64,000 nucleotides of DNA from Diogma glabrata (lineage: Eukaryota; Arthropoda; Insecta; Diptera; Cylindrotomidae). Position 1 is the stretch's first letter. Each line of letters starts with the position of its first letter. The stretch spans positions 153,713,512 through 153,777,511 of the forward strand of contig OY856188.1 in the NCBI GenBank assembly GCA_963693315.1, read 5' to 3'. The translations under genes and the position numbers were made by a program. Shown piece after piece: positions 1 through 12,203 of this stretch. The notes under the pieces were generated by a model, which was not told the origin of the DNA, searched no databases, and saw only the letters and a program-made list of their open reading frames with translations.

Positions 1-728
1 AGAAGAATTTGTACCAGAAAAACTAAATGCGGTATCTCACATCTCCCCGCTGCATCAACCGGCTCCGTCAGTACACTCCGTAAGAGAAAATTTGGTACCA
101 CGAAATAATCTACTGGTACAACCAATGCTTGCTGATCCTCATCATGCACCAACTAGAGCTCGCCCACATTTCGATCACTACTCAACTACGATACGAAATT
201 GGAATATAACCTTCTCCGGCAGACCCGATGGTCTGGATGTGGAAGCGTTTATCTTTAGAATAGAGAGTTTGACCGAGATGTGCTTTCACGGCGATTTTTC
301 CATAATCACACGCAATCTGTATTTACTGTTAACGGATAGAGCAGCTGATTGGTTCTGGCGATATTTTCACCAGAATCGACAGCTTATATGGAATGATTTT
401 TGTTATGCTCTGCGGGTCGAGTTTCAGGATCGGCAAACTGACGAGGAAGTGAAGGAAAGGATGAGGGCCAGAAAGCAGAGGCCTACCGAAATGTTTGATG
501 TTTTTCTGCAGTCATTATATCGACTAGCGGATAAATTAAGAAAACCGATGTCTGATGCTGAGTTGTTGTCGCTGATTCGAAATAATCTGCGAATAGATAT
601 ACGTAAAGACTTGCTATTTGTAACCATTTATGGTTTGGAACACCTTTGGCAGCTTTGTAGGGACAGGGAAAAATTGTGGGCAGAAACGATCTCTAAACAG
701 CGTGATTATAATTATAGACCAACTAGAC
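1..728 (+). pseudogene. Gag fragment of the RING-Gag Gypsy family, cut at both ends
   Basis: The frame is open from base 2 to a stop ending at 745. It encodes the central and C-terminal Gag region: a Pro-rich linker followed by a retrotrans_gag-type helical domain (around 170-660, with motifs such as FSGRPDGLDVEAF, ADWFWRYF and RADKL-like helices). It is nearly identical to the plus-strand copy at about 18036-18770 and clearly homologous to residues 165-415 of the intact Gag at 34813-36378. The similarity stops abruptly near 728, before the zinc knuckle, and the frame then runs into six unrelated codons. The N-terminal RING part lies outside the window. At the codon where copy A has TGA (18136-18138), this copy has CGA. 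It is a fragment; whether it lies in a larger element to the left cannot be seen. Confidence 0.85.
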
Positions 729-916
729 CAAGAAGAAAATTATAAAGATTAAGAGTAATCAGTTGTTGAAAGTTAGTTAATTTTATTGGCTTAAGGTCGT
801 AATTGTTTAGTATAAATTAAATTGAAATAACTGTACATTTAACCACCTATAATTTAAAACGAAATAAAAACAAGGAACTGTATGATGAAATTGTATGTAT
901 AATTTGGTAAAGCTGG
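729..916. other. Short AT-rich spacer, nothing recognised
   Basis: This lies between the end of Gag homology and the BEL/Pao LTR. It ends in GCTGG at 912-916, which matches CCTGG at 7609-7613 at four of five positions and is the likely target duplication of the BEL element. No coding potential was seen. Confidence 0.6.
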
Positions 917-1274
917 TGTTCGTTCGAGAATGCGAACACTTTACATAAATGAAACCACCCACTTTGATGGTTATTTTAATATTTAATTTTATTTTAATTT
1001 AATTCAATAAAGCACAACCTTGAAATTTACAATCTCACAAAATATTTTATTTTATTTTTAAATTTACAAATAATCAATTAATTTCATTTTAAGCAATTGA
1101 ATACAACTCTGAATCACAACTGAATTGAAAAATTTTATTATTATGTCAATTACATTACAATTACATTTTATGTTTCGTTTTATTTTCGGTTTTCAGTTCA
1201 TAACCGGGACATCTATTTGTGATCATCTTAACTAAATACATTATAACATTTCAAAAATATTTCTATTCTAAACA
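917..1274 (-). repeat. BEL/Pao 3' LTR
   Basis: This 358-bp repeat matches 7251-7608 with no difference seen. Relative to the minus-strand coding direction it is the 3' LTR. It begins with the hexamer TGTTCG, whose complement CGAACA lies at 933-938, so the LTR terminus can form a short hairpin. On the coding strand the bases just upstream of it (from 1275) are GGGGAAATA, a plausible short polypurine tract. Confidence 0.95.
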
Positions 1275-1403
1275 TATTTCCCCGCGTTAAGAAATAGTGC
1301 TTGGATAATTTCTTAAGTTACATGTACAAAACTAATGATAAAATTGCAGCTACTTTTACAATTGCATAAATAACCTAAATTATGATGTATTCGTGTTTCA
1401 TAA

Positions 1404-4400
1404 TTACATTTCTGGTAGCTGGATTAACTTGATGATAGGACGTTTGATATTGTTGACACTTGTTTTCACCGTGGCTACTCTGACAACACCATCGCTACCA
1501 GGATGAACTTGTATAATACGTCCTAGTAACCATTGATTGGGCGGTAGATTATCTTCCTTGATTAAAACAATGTCATCTATTTTGACTGGATTGTTTCCTC
1601 GTTTCCATTTTGCTCTTTCGTTTAATGTATTTAAATAGTCACGAGACCAGGATTTCCAAAAGGTTTGTATTCGACGTTGCATATTTTGCTATCTTTTCAT
1701 CTATCTATACCTTTCATCTATCTATCTATTCATTGATAAGGTTTCCAATAATGGTTCTGATACCGCAGTTAATACTTCGCCGATTAAAAAATGAGCGGGT
1801 GTTAGTACATCTAAGTTGCTGGTGTCTTCAGTAAGACGACATAATGGTCTCGAATTCAGTAGACTCTCAATTTGAGTCAATACAGTGGTCATTTCTTCAA
1901 AATTTAATTTTGCATCTTTGATTGCTCGCCTAAAATGGTATTTGATGGATTTTACTGCCGCCTCCCATAATCCACCGAAGTGAGGTGCGCTAGCTGGATT
2001 AAATTTAAAATCAATTCCGTTCTGCAAAATAAAATTTGATATTAGTGAATTGTTCTGTTGATCGACTATTTCTTTTTTTTAATTGTTTTAATTCGTTATT
2101 AGCGCCGATAAAATTGGAGCCATTGTCACACCATCTTTTTAGGTAGACCCCTACGAGATACGAATCGTTTTAAAGCGGCCAAAAAGGCATCGGTGCTAAG
2201 ATTGCTAACAACCTCCAAATGGACTGCTTTTGTAGTAAGACATACAAACAGTGCAACGTATGCCTTGGTTAGTGCTGAGTTCCTGTGCTGAGACATTTTT
2301 ATATACATTGGACCTAAGTTGTCTACCCCAGTGTTAAGGAACGGTCGGTTTTTATTACATCTCTCTGCGGGTAAATTAGCCATTTTTTGGTATCGTTGGG
2401 CACCACGGTACCGAATACAAATTGTACATGATTTTATATATCGCTTTATTAAATACCTGACCCCGATAATCCAATATTTTTGACGCAGTATATTCATCAA
2501 TAGAGTTGTTCCGGCATGTAGGTTTACAATATGTGTTTCTTGTACGATTAGTGTATTTAATTTATGGCCCTTTGGTAGAATTATGGGATGCTTTACTGTG
2601 TAATTTAACTGTGCGTTCCGCAGTCTTCCTCCTACTCGAAAAATTCCCTGACTGTCTATAAAAGGATCAAGCGAACATAATACGTTATTGTTGTTTAATT
2701 CTTTCTTTTGTTTTAATTGTTTAATTTCGGTTTTAAAGCTTGTAGCTTGAATTTTCTGAATAATAAAAGTTTCGGCTGCGACGTATTCGGTAAATGTTAT
2801 CGGACCCTTCTTTGGTTTCCTATTTTCTAATTTAGGTAATCCACAAAATTTTAAGATATATGCCATGATCTTTTTTATCTTAAACCAGGACGAATAATTG
2901 TTAATCAGCTGGATCACGATATCGTTATTTTGGGTCTCCATTAATACAACTACTCCCCTTTTTCGATTTTCAATATCTATTTCCTTTGTTGGTGTTGACA
3001 GTTCGGACCTTGGCCATTTTGATTCGTCCATTTTCAACCAAGTAGGACCATGCCACCAATTTTCCAAATCGGGTAAGATTTGTGGATCGACTCCTCTTGA
3101 TATGTAGTCGGCCGGATTCTGCTTTGAACAAATGTGACTCCACCGTTCTCTTGGAATGATATCTAAAATGTTGCTGGTTCTATTGGCTATAAACGTTTTC
3201 CATCGACCTGGTAAATCGGACAACCAATGCAACACCACCATGGAATCGGTCCAGGCGTATGTATTTTCGTGGTCTATATTGAAAATCGTTTTGCAGTATT
3301 TTACTAACTCCGCTAATAACAAGGCTCCACAAAGTTCAAGTCTCGGTAAGCTTAGTTGTTTTATAGGTGCCACTTTACTTTTGGAGCACACAATTTGATT
3401 TATTACTTCACTGTGCTCGTTATTGGTTCTTAAATATACCACACAACCGTAAGCGGATTCGGATGCATCACAAAATCCATGGAGCTGCATAAATCTTGGC
3501 GTTGATGACGGTAATAGACATCCTGGAATTTCCACACGCTGAAGATAAATTAAATTATTAAAATTAACAATAACCGGCGATAACCAATCTAACGGATCAT
3601 ATAATTTCGAACTTTCAGACAGCATTTTTCGTTTCGTCCAACTATTTTCCATGTTTTGAATTTGGATTTTAAACGTGAAAATATCGCGTTGAGCATGCCA
3701 ACTAATACCTAGGGTTTTCATAGTTGGATCCTCTTCTATTAGTTTTGGGCAGTCATCCGTATTATCCATCGCCAACGATTGTAGAAATGCCTGAGAATTT
3801 GACTTCCATTTCCGAAGTTTAAATCCAGCACTGCTAAGTATTTCCATTATCTGATTCTTCAGTTTTATAGCATCTTCGACAGTCGAACTTCCTGCCAAGA
3901 GATCATCCATATAAAATTGCGTTCTAATGATTTTGGCTGCTTCTGGATATTTGTTGTCATAAATTTTAGCCAATTCTTCTAATGTTCGGAGTGCCAAGAA
4001 TGAAGCACATGCTGTTCCATATGTTACAGTTAAGCACTTGTATGAACTCAATTCTTCCTTGGAACCTTTTCGCCATAAAATATGTTGATAATTGGCATCT
4101 GCAATTGGATGTACTAGTATCGTCAATTGGATGTACTAGTATCTGCCGATACATTTTTTCTACATCGGCATTCATTGCAATTTTACTTTTGCGAAATCGG
4201 AGAAGTGTGGTGGTTAGATCCGGCTGTAACTTTGGTCCTGTTAAGAGACAATCGTTTAACGAAATGGTTGAAGTTGTTTTACATGACGCATCAAACACTA
4301 CACGCATTTTAGTTGTAGAGCTTTCCTTAAACACGGCGTGATGTGGCATAAAGAATCGTTTATTATTTTCTTTTGGTACATTCGACCAATTCGTTCGTAT

Positions 4401-6686
4401 CATTTGACCTAATTCTAGATATTCCTCGATGAAAGCCGTGTAATCGTGATGAAAATCAGTGGATTTTTCCAATTTTTTCTCTAAACTAAACATTCTATAC
4501 CTTGCTGTTGCCACGGAGTCTCCGAGTTCTGGCCGTGGTTGTTTGAATGGCAATCTAACAATAAATTTTCCATTGGTATGCTTAGTGGTTGTCGTATGGA
4601 AAAGTATTTCACATGGATCTTCTGCTAATAGAGGTTTAATGTTAGTAAATCTTTCTTCAATTTGCCAAAATCTTTTTAGTGCTTCTACTAAATTCTCGTT
4701 GGCTGTGGTTGGATTTACGAGTGTGTTAAAGTTCTGAGCATCTTGAAAATTGGCTCGATCGGTCCATATTTTTCCTGCAATGAGCCATCCAAATTTCGAT
4801 GAATGAAGCACTGGTAACTCGTTTAGCTTCAATATTTCTTTACCCAAGAAATCTAAAAAGAATTCTGCTCCTATTAATACGTCAATGGAATTAGGGAGAT
4901 TAAAATGTGAATCTGCCAATTCCAATTTCCAAATTTCGTTGGTTTTTGGTATCGAAATTTTAGATGCTGGTAGTTGTGAGGTGATTCTTTCAAGTATTAA
5001 TGCCGTTAGTGTTATAGAGTAATGTGGAATTACTCGTGATTTAACTGTTATAGTTGTTTTACCCTTCGTTTTACCCGCAGAGCATGTTGCTAGACCGTAG
5101 ATGGAAACTTCTGAATGCGTTCTCCGTAGTCCTAGACGTTGTATACACGATTCCGAAATAAACGACGACTGTGAACCGGAATCGAGTAATGCCCTGGCTA
5201 ATATATATTGTCCGTTACTTGATTGTGTATAAATCATGGCTGTGGGCAATATAGTACTGAAAGGTGTTTCTATTTGTTGCAAGGATGTTGTATCTTCTAC
5301 TGTTGAACTCTTTGTTAATGGCAGTGATGATGTTGAGTTCAGTGCTGATATATATGTTTTTATTGGTTGTTCAATTGTTGCTTGTAGTTCAGGTGTTGAT
5401 TGTATTTCACATGTTGATTGTAGTTCACTTGTTGATTGTAGTACACTTGTTGATTGTAGATCGTTTATTGATTGCTGATCATTTGACAAATAAAGGTTTG
5501 TTGATGATGTATCTTTATGAAGAAGCGAATTATGGCGTTTTTTGCAAATTAAACACAAGGCACGCGAATAGCATTGTTGTAGTGAATGACCAGACCTTAG
5601 ACAATTGATACAGCTATTGGAATTTTCTATCATCTTAGTGCGATTCTCCACATTTAAACTTTTAAAAAGTGCACATCGGTAAACGAAATGATCCTTCTTA
5701 CAAGCTACACAATTCCATTTGTTATCTTGAGTGATGTGATAGGCCTTGACATGTTTGGGTGGCGCACTGGTTGACCTTACAGAAGTAGTGCAAGATTCCA
5801 AAGTGTCGCATCTTATATTTAGAAATTCGAGAAATTTGTGGAAAGTAGGAAAATTATCGCACACTGATTCGTTGGCCCATAACTGTTTTGTATCCACATC
5901 TACCTTATTCACAAGCAGGTGTATTAACCACGCAGCTCTGGTTTGTGCTTCTTCTCCTAATGCTCGTAGTCCTCTAATAACTTCATCTGAAGTATCACTT
6001 AACTTCCGCAATTCTCGGTGATTTGGTTGGCTGCAAACCTTTTGATCTAAGAATACTTGTATTAATGAGCACATAATTGCTTTTGGCTTGTTGTATCTAG
6101 CTTCAAGTTTATTCCATGCTTCTTGGTAATTCTGGTCTGTTACTTTAATGTGTCTTATTAAGGCTGCAGCATCACCTCTTAATAAACCATTCAAAATTTG
6201 TAATTTATGTACAGCTTCTATTCCTGTATTATTATGCACTGAAGTGACATAAAGATCATGAAATGATGGCCACAATTTGTAGTCACCTGCGAACGGTTCT
6301 ATGTTAACCTTTGGTAAACGTACACTCTGGGTTTGATTCATTCCTTTCAATAATGATTGTTGTTGCCCGATAAATTGTCCCAGAGTAGTATTCAAGTCGG
6401 TTACTTCAGCTTTTGGAAGAGGTGTCATTCTTGAATTTATCGCTGCCTTTAATTTAGCCATTGTGTTTAAATACAAATCATCGATCTTATCGGTTATGGG
6501 TGCGTAATCATCGTATGCAAGTAAATCCAATTCACCATCGTTAAACTCTTTATAAAGACTCTCACATTTTTTCTCGCGTATTTGTAATTCTTCAATGATG
6601 GTTCCAGTATTGATTGTTTCACAAAATTTGTAGATTTTATTTAATTGACCCACGGTACGGTCACGTGCTCGAATACTTCTTTCCAT
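1404..6686 (-). pseudogene. BEL/Pao Gag-Pol polyprotein, frameshifted
   Basis: Translation starts at ATG 6686 (MERSIR). Gag has a DUF1759-like stretch (FAGDYKLWPSFHDLY) and CCHC-type knuckles (CVACKKDHFVYRC, CINCLRSGHSLQQC, CLICKKRHNSLLH). The aspartic protease shows LLDSGSQSSF. The RT has MRVVFDAS and, after a break, the YMDD catalytic box. RNase H-like, H2C2 zinc-binding and DDE integrase regions follow, ending QLPEM at 1404. Four breaks are visible: a 22-bp tandem duplication at 4102-4142 shifts frame inside the RT; the A5 run at 2136-2140 (coding strand) and the A8 run at 2073-2080 each appear one base too long in the integrase; and a TATC-rich tract around 1690-1735 replaces a few codons. 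The pieces otherwise align as one polyprotein of usual BEL length. Not functional as read, unless the homopolymer differences are sequencing errors. Confidence 0.92.
5372..5474 (-). repeat. Short coding tandem repeat in the BEL Gag-protease linker
   Basis: About five imperfect copies of an 18-bp unit (plus-strand core TTGATTGTAGTTCACTTG) encode repeats of Leu-Gln-Ser-Thr-x-x between the zinc knuckles and the protease. It is a flexible linker that probably varies in copy number among family members. Confidence 0.75.
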
Positions 6687-7227
6687 TTGTATAACAATCT
6701 ATTTCGTCTCACTTTAACAATGCTATTTGCGATATAACTTGACTGGAGTAATTGCAAAAATGCTTATCAACTTTTCGAATGTCACAATATTTAAAATGGC
6801 TTCGCTTTATTTGTAAGAATAACACCTTACTTACAAAAATCCCGAATGGTTGAGTGAAAAAATGGATTTAATATTGTTTGACTTTACGATTACCGTCAGT
6901 TTTATTTAAAAATAATTCCCACATTCAACCAAGATTGATTGAATCAATCACAAATTTTACTATATATTTGTTTAAATTAATTACACGGCCAAACCTGGAC
7001 AACAATGGTAAAAACCACATGGACCTTTTATTAATCTAGCGCAATCGAGCTCAATTCTATGACGTGTACAAAAAAGCACGGATAAAAATCAACTAGGTAA
7101 TTTTGGCTTTAATTAAGTTTTAAATTTTAAATAAGTTCGTATAAAAAAATGGCTACTTATCTTTCGTGTTGAAATGGTAGACAATGTTGAATTTGACCAC
7201 ATGCGTTCTTTCTTCAATGATCAGCAA

Positions 7228-7245
7228 TCCCGGGTTTCGGCACCA
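7228..7245 (-). promoter_or_regulatory. BEL/Pao primer-binding site
   Basis: On the minus strand TGGTGCCGAAACCCGGGA lies five bases inside the 5' LTR. It starts with TGG, as a site complementary to a tRNA 3' CCA end must. I do not assign the tRNA. Confidence 0.8.
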
Positions 7246-7250
7246 AAAAA

Positions 7251-7608
7251 TGTTCGTTCGAGAATGCGAACACTTTACATAAATGAAACCACCCACTTTG
7301 ATGGTTATTTTAATATTTAATTTTATTTTAATTTAATTCAATAAAGCACAACCTTGAAATTTACAATCTCACAAAATATTTTATTTTATTTTTAAATTTA
7401 CAAATAATCAATTAATTTCATTTTAAGCAATTGAATACAACTCTGAATCACAACTGAATTGAAAAATTTTATTATTATGTCAATTACATTACAATTACAT
7501 TTTATGTTTCGTTTTATTTTCGGTTTTCAGTTCATAACCGGGACATCTATTTGTGATCATCTTAACTAAATACATTATAACATTTCAAAAATATTTCTAT
7601 TCTAAACA
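7251..7608 (-). repeat. BEL/Pao 5' LTR
   Basis: This is the partner of 917-1274, identical by eye and of equal length. It is 5' relative to the coding strand, with the primer-binding site immediately inside it. Confidence 0.95.
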
Positions 7609-8970
7609 CCTGGTCTTACAAATACGGTGTGGTTTGTGTAGAATAACGAGATAGATCTGGAAAATTATAAAAGAAAGTGCCGTATCTACTGACTATCCAG
7701 CATCGTGTCCACCTGAGGCGTAATTATAATAATAATACCACATTACGAGAGGCAGCGAACCTGTAAATTTCGAATTTTGTTTGCGGCGAGGAACATGACG
7801 GGCTAAGGCGAAACCAGGAGGTGGGAAGAGATGGGAATCGGCCACCACATGGGTGAGTTTAATTATATTTTATTTACTTTTTTGTATGTGTGTGGATGAA
7901 TGCGCGAGTACATGCGGTCCGTATGAGAGTGTGCGAGGAATACCCTTGAGTACAACGATAGGAATTCGGAGTGAAGTAAAAAAATTAATAGTGATGCTTT
8001 GATTAACTCTGCAGATGTTACTAATCTCATGTGGTTGATATACTTAGTATATAAAAAAGGGGAAACAAATAAAATCTGTTAACTTATTAATGAAATTGTT
8101 GGTTATCCACTACAACCGAGTTTCGTGCGTGATAACCTAGACAATTCTTTCTTTGGGTTGGTTAAGAAATGAGTGTGTGGTTAACTTATGCTGCGATACT
8201 AAAACAAAAAAAAATAAAAAAAACCCACAATAAAAATTCATTACTTTTAGTCGTATTTATCACAAATGTATTTTGGGTGGAGGAGATTTACAAACTTTAG
8301 TTCCCGCCAACAAAACATTTATTATGTGGTTAGGTTAAATTTACACCGAATTGTGTGACCTGCACTAGGAGTATGCACAAAAAAAACAGTTATGATATGT
8401 ATTAAAAATTTAATTAGATCTACGAATTTTTTTATGAGTTGGAGCTACTAAACGCCATTTATTAATCTTGTAAATAGGAGTTTATGAAGTGATAAACAAA
8501 GTTATCAATTGATAACTATATATTTATAATACTCCCGAATTGATTGATAAATTTTGTTTGAAAAGTTTATAATCCTGTTATTACTTTCAGAAATAATTTA
8601 ATAAAATACATAAACTTACAAAAAAATATACGATTATATTTTAATAAACGCTGGTTTATAGTATACATTAACGGGCTATCAAACGGTGAACAGAAGTTAT
8701 AAATATTTCGTATTATGTGTGTAAAAACTTATAGATTCCATAATTAATTTGGTTATACAATTTAATAAACAGCGTTATAAACCATTTTCATTAATTTTTT
8801 TTTGAGTGTATAATTTGAAGGCATGAACGAAATCAACAACTTTACTTAGAAATTTACATAGAAATCGTTGGGACCAGAATAATGTTAAATTAATCGGAAG
8901 TTCAAAGGAGAATTTCCAATCGAAATAAAGCTTGGTGCACTTATGGGTATGTATGTAGACATGGGTGATA
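7609..8970. other. Non-coding AT-rich DNA, no gene seen
   Basis: No reading frame with recognisable protein content was found. GTGAGT-like and AG-rich stretches near 7800-7860 could pass for splice signals, but I cannot support an exon. This may be the host DNA between the BEL and R1-type insertions. Confidence 0.5.
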
Positions 8971-8991
8971 GTGTGCGTGTGTGTGTGTGTG
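8971..8991. repeat. (TG)n flank on the 3' side of the R1-type element
   Basis: This short TG run (with one GC step) directly follows the T-rich complement of the element's tail. It is most simply read as the downstream part of the split microsatellite target. Confidence 0.8.
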
Positions 8992-9074
8992 TTTTTTTTT
9001 TTTTGTTTTTCGTAGGAAGATGAAACGTTTCAAAAATCCACCTGGAACCCGACTTTCCAGGCGACCGCGGGTTC

Positions 9075-12000
9075 TTACCGGGTAAAAACATCTCCCTTGC
9101 TCTTGTAGTCCTGTTGTATCCCTGCGGTACCACCAATTAAGGCATTCCTTCGCAGGGCAGGGGTTGAGTGTAGTACTCTCTCGATTATATGTGTTCGCTT
9201 TGTGTTTCGCTGTGTAGTGTTGAGCATGGCTGCTCTTCGTTCGTCTTGTCTTAGTCGTTTCATCATACTTGTGATGATCTCATTCGCTATGTCCCAGTTG
9301 TCTTTTGAGCTCAGCATAAATTGCATGTGGCTATGCGGAGTGATTGACTCTCCCATATGCTGCTCAATAAGTCTTCTCGAATGTGCAAACCTTCCGCATT
9401 CGATTAGCACGTGCTCGGCTTTCTCGGCCTTACCCTCACAGTAGAGACAGTATGGATCCGTTACGTGCGTATACTTGTATAAGTACTCACGGAAACATCC
9501 ATGGCCTGAGATCATTTGCGTCAAATGATGGTTGACATCACCGTGTTTTCTTGATGTCCATGTTTTTATGTCAGGGATCATCACAAAGGTCCATCGTCCG
9601 TTGGTGGAAGCCTCCCATTTCGCTTGCCATTCTATATGACTGTCCATGTTGAAGTCTTCACGTGTTCGTCGATCCCTATCATTTCGTGTTGCTATACGCA
9701 GAGCCGATACCTCTTTTGCTGCAATATCAATCGGCATCCTACTCGCAATAACATTTACAGCCTCGTCAGACACCGTGCGAAAAGCACAGCAAATGCGCAA
9801 CGATGTCAGTCTGTAGGCCGTTTTGATAGGTCTGACATAAGATGGCGTTTCCACCGCTGAGGCCCATATGGGTGCCGCATACATCAATATTGATGTGGTA
9901 ACGCTACCGAGAAGCTGTCTGATCGGCTGTCTAGGGCCGCCAATGTTTGACATTAGCCTTGCAAGAGCAGCCCCCACTCGTTTGGCTTTGTCACCAGCGT
10001 ACATCAAGTGGTCTATAAAGTTGAGTCTGTGGTCTAGAACGACTCCAAGATACTTCAGGTGCTGGCCAGATTTTATGATCTGTCCACCCACCTGGATATC
10101 GATACTTTCCACCACTTTTCTGCTACTCATTAGTACGGCTTCCGTTTTGTGATCGGCCAACTCTAGTCCTTTGCTGTTCAGCCATGCTCTAACGCTGGTT
10201 ATGGTCTGGTTACAGTTGCTCGTAATGTCCGTAAGGTTTTTGGCTACGACAACTATGGCAATGTCGTCTGCATAGCCGATAATCGTTGTTTGTGCCGGCA
10301 CACGTACTCTGAAAACACCATCGTACATGATGTTCCACAGCAGGGGTCCAAGGACCGATCCTTGGGGTACTCCTCCTGTTATATTGTACTTCTTAGGACC
10401 TGTTTCGGTATCATAGACCAGAGTTCTTCCCGTGAAGTAGCTGGCTATTATACGTAGCAGGTAGTCAGGTACATGCAGTTCGTCTAGGGCTCTCATGATT
10501 TGGTTCCAGTTGGCAGAGTTAAAGGCGTTTTTAACATCCAGAGTGACAACAGCACAATACTGTTTATCACCTTCTAGCCATCTTTTACCACTCAAAGCTT
10601 TATGCGCTATCTCACATACTGCAGATATTGCATCAACGGTAGAGCGCTTCTTTCTGAAACCGAACTGCCGGTCAGAAAGGCCCCACTCGCCTTCAGTATG
10701 TTGCTCAAGTCGAGTACCAATAATTCTCTCAAAGATCTTTCCAGTTGTGTCCAGCATGCACAGTGGGCGGTAGGACGAGGGTTCTTCTGGTGGCTTGTCA
10801 CCTTTCGGTATAAGCACAAGGCGTTGGCGCTTCCATTCCTCAGGAAATATCCCTTCTTTTAGGCACGCAGTGTAGATATTTTCGAATACATTCGGCTTCT
10901 TCTTTATCGCTGTTTTTAAGACGATATTTGGGATGCCGTCTAGACCGGGCGTGCTATTAACGGATAATCTGAGCAACGCGCTTAGGACCTCTTCGGTGGT
11001 GACAGCCGAAATTGAATTTTCGTCAATTTGCAGCTCACGAGGTAGGGAGAAGTCAACGTGGTGTGGAAAAAGGCCGGACACAATTTCAGCCATTATATCT
11101 GGGCACACTGGTGCAGCTGATTGAACACCCTTGAGTTTAGTAAGCACAATTTTGTACGCACTTCCCCATGGGTTATTCTGAACTTCATCTATAAGACACT
11201 GGAATGATCTGCTCTTACTATTAGCAATTGCTTTCCGCAATTCTTTCCGCTTTTCGCGAAAATCATTTTGGAACTGCTCATAGTGCTCATGATTTCTCCT
11301 TCGTGTACATTTCCTCCGGAGTTTGAGGCACTCTTTTCTCAGACGGGCAATGTTTTCGGTCCACCAGAAGATTGGGGACCGTCCATTACCGTTGCTTTTA
11401 TGCGGCATAGATGCATCACAGGTGCTTTTAAGATATCTCGCAATAAATTCTGCTCCTATCTTGGCACCACTCTCCGGTATTGGCATGCATTCAACCATGT
11501 AGTCCAACATCTCTGAGTCCAACTCTTTGATTTTCCACCCATTTTGCTGCGCCTTCCGCTTGACTTGGCGCCTTTCAAACCGCTGTGGGGGTTGGGTTTC
11601 AAATATAAAAGCACGATGATCACTATGCGTATACAAATCAGACACCCTCCATTGTGCTCCTCTCGAGAGTGTCCCACTTGCAAAAGTGATATCGATAATT
11701 GAACTTGCTTCTCCTTTAATATATGTCTCTGTGGTACCATGGTTGAGCAGTACCCGATCAAGTCTGGCAAATGCCTCAAGTAATGCCTTACCTCTAGGGT
11801 TAGTACGTTTACTTCCCCATTCAACGGCCCAAGCGTTAAAATCACCCGCAATTACGATGGGTGATTTACCTCTGACGTCTGTTACTAGTCGGTCAAGTGT
11901 CTCTTCGAATTCATCCAGTGGGGTGCTAGGAGGAATGTAGCAGCTGTAGAAGTAGACACCTTTGATTTTGGCATAGACAAAACACTTATGCTGACGTCTA

Positions 12001-12203
12001 GATCTGCGTTCAAAAGGGAGAGCATTGCAGGTCCAGATAGCAGCTTTGCCCGTCCTGTCTTCAACCCAGTTCGCATCGCCAACAGGGGTTCGCTATTGTT
12101 CGCAAATCAATGCCACGTCCACTTTCTGATCTCTAACGGTTTGTGTCAGTAGGTCCTGTGCCGCCTCGCAGTGGTTAAGATTTATCTGGATACACTTAAC
12201 CAT
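9075..12203 (-). pseudogene. R1-type ORF2: AP endonuclease and reverse transcriptase, one nonsense codon
   Basis: The ATG at 12203-12201 overlaps the ORF1 stop. The frame encodes about 1,042 residues: an APE-type endonuclease (N-terminal INLNHC, ICEQ with the metal-binding Glu, GDFNAW, and SDHR at its end), a reverse transcriptase (STPGLDGIPN, AVVTLDVKNAFN, GVPQGSVLGPLLW and the catalytic YADD), and a C-terminal CCHC (CLYCEGKAEKAEH then C) typical of the R1 clade. Codon 37, right after the ICEQ motif, is TAG (12093-12095), where the family normally has Tyr. The rest is open to 9075. A single substitution therefore inactivates an otherwise full-length gene. The protein would nick the AC-repeat target and prime reverse transcription there. 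Confidence 0.9.

Larger units (their letters stand above)
917..7608 (-). mobile_element. BEL/Pao LTR retrotransposon, complete ends, broken coding frame
   Basis: Two 358-bp direct repeats (917-1274 and 7251-7608) start TGTT and end AACA. They bound a 5,976-bp interior that reads on the minus strand as Gag, protease, reverse transcriptase, RNase H-like region and integrase. A primer-binding site adjoins the right-hand (5') LTR. The flanks GCTGG and CCTGG suggest a 5-bp target duplication with one change, as expected for BEL/Pao. By eye the two LTRs show no difference, implying a young insertion, yet the polyprotein frame is interrupted several times. Domain order and the DUF1759/DUF1758/peptidase A17-type motifs fit BEL/Pao rather than Gypsy. 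Confidence 0.93.

Noticed and set aside
917..938. TGTTCG...CGAACA inverted repeat as the end of a DNA transposon
   Set aside because: It lies at the terminus of an LTR present twice around BEL/Pao coding sequence; the LTR explanation is sufficient.
7800..7860. Possible host exon with a GTGAGT donor
   Set aside because: No conserved protein, acceptor or neighbouring exon could be supported.
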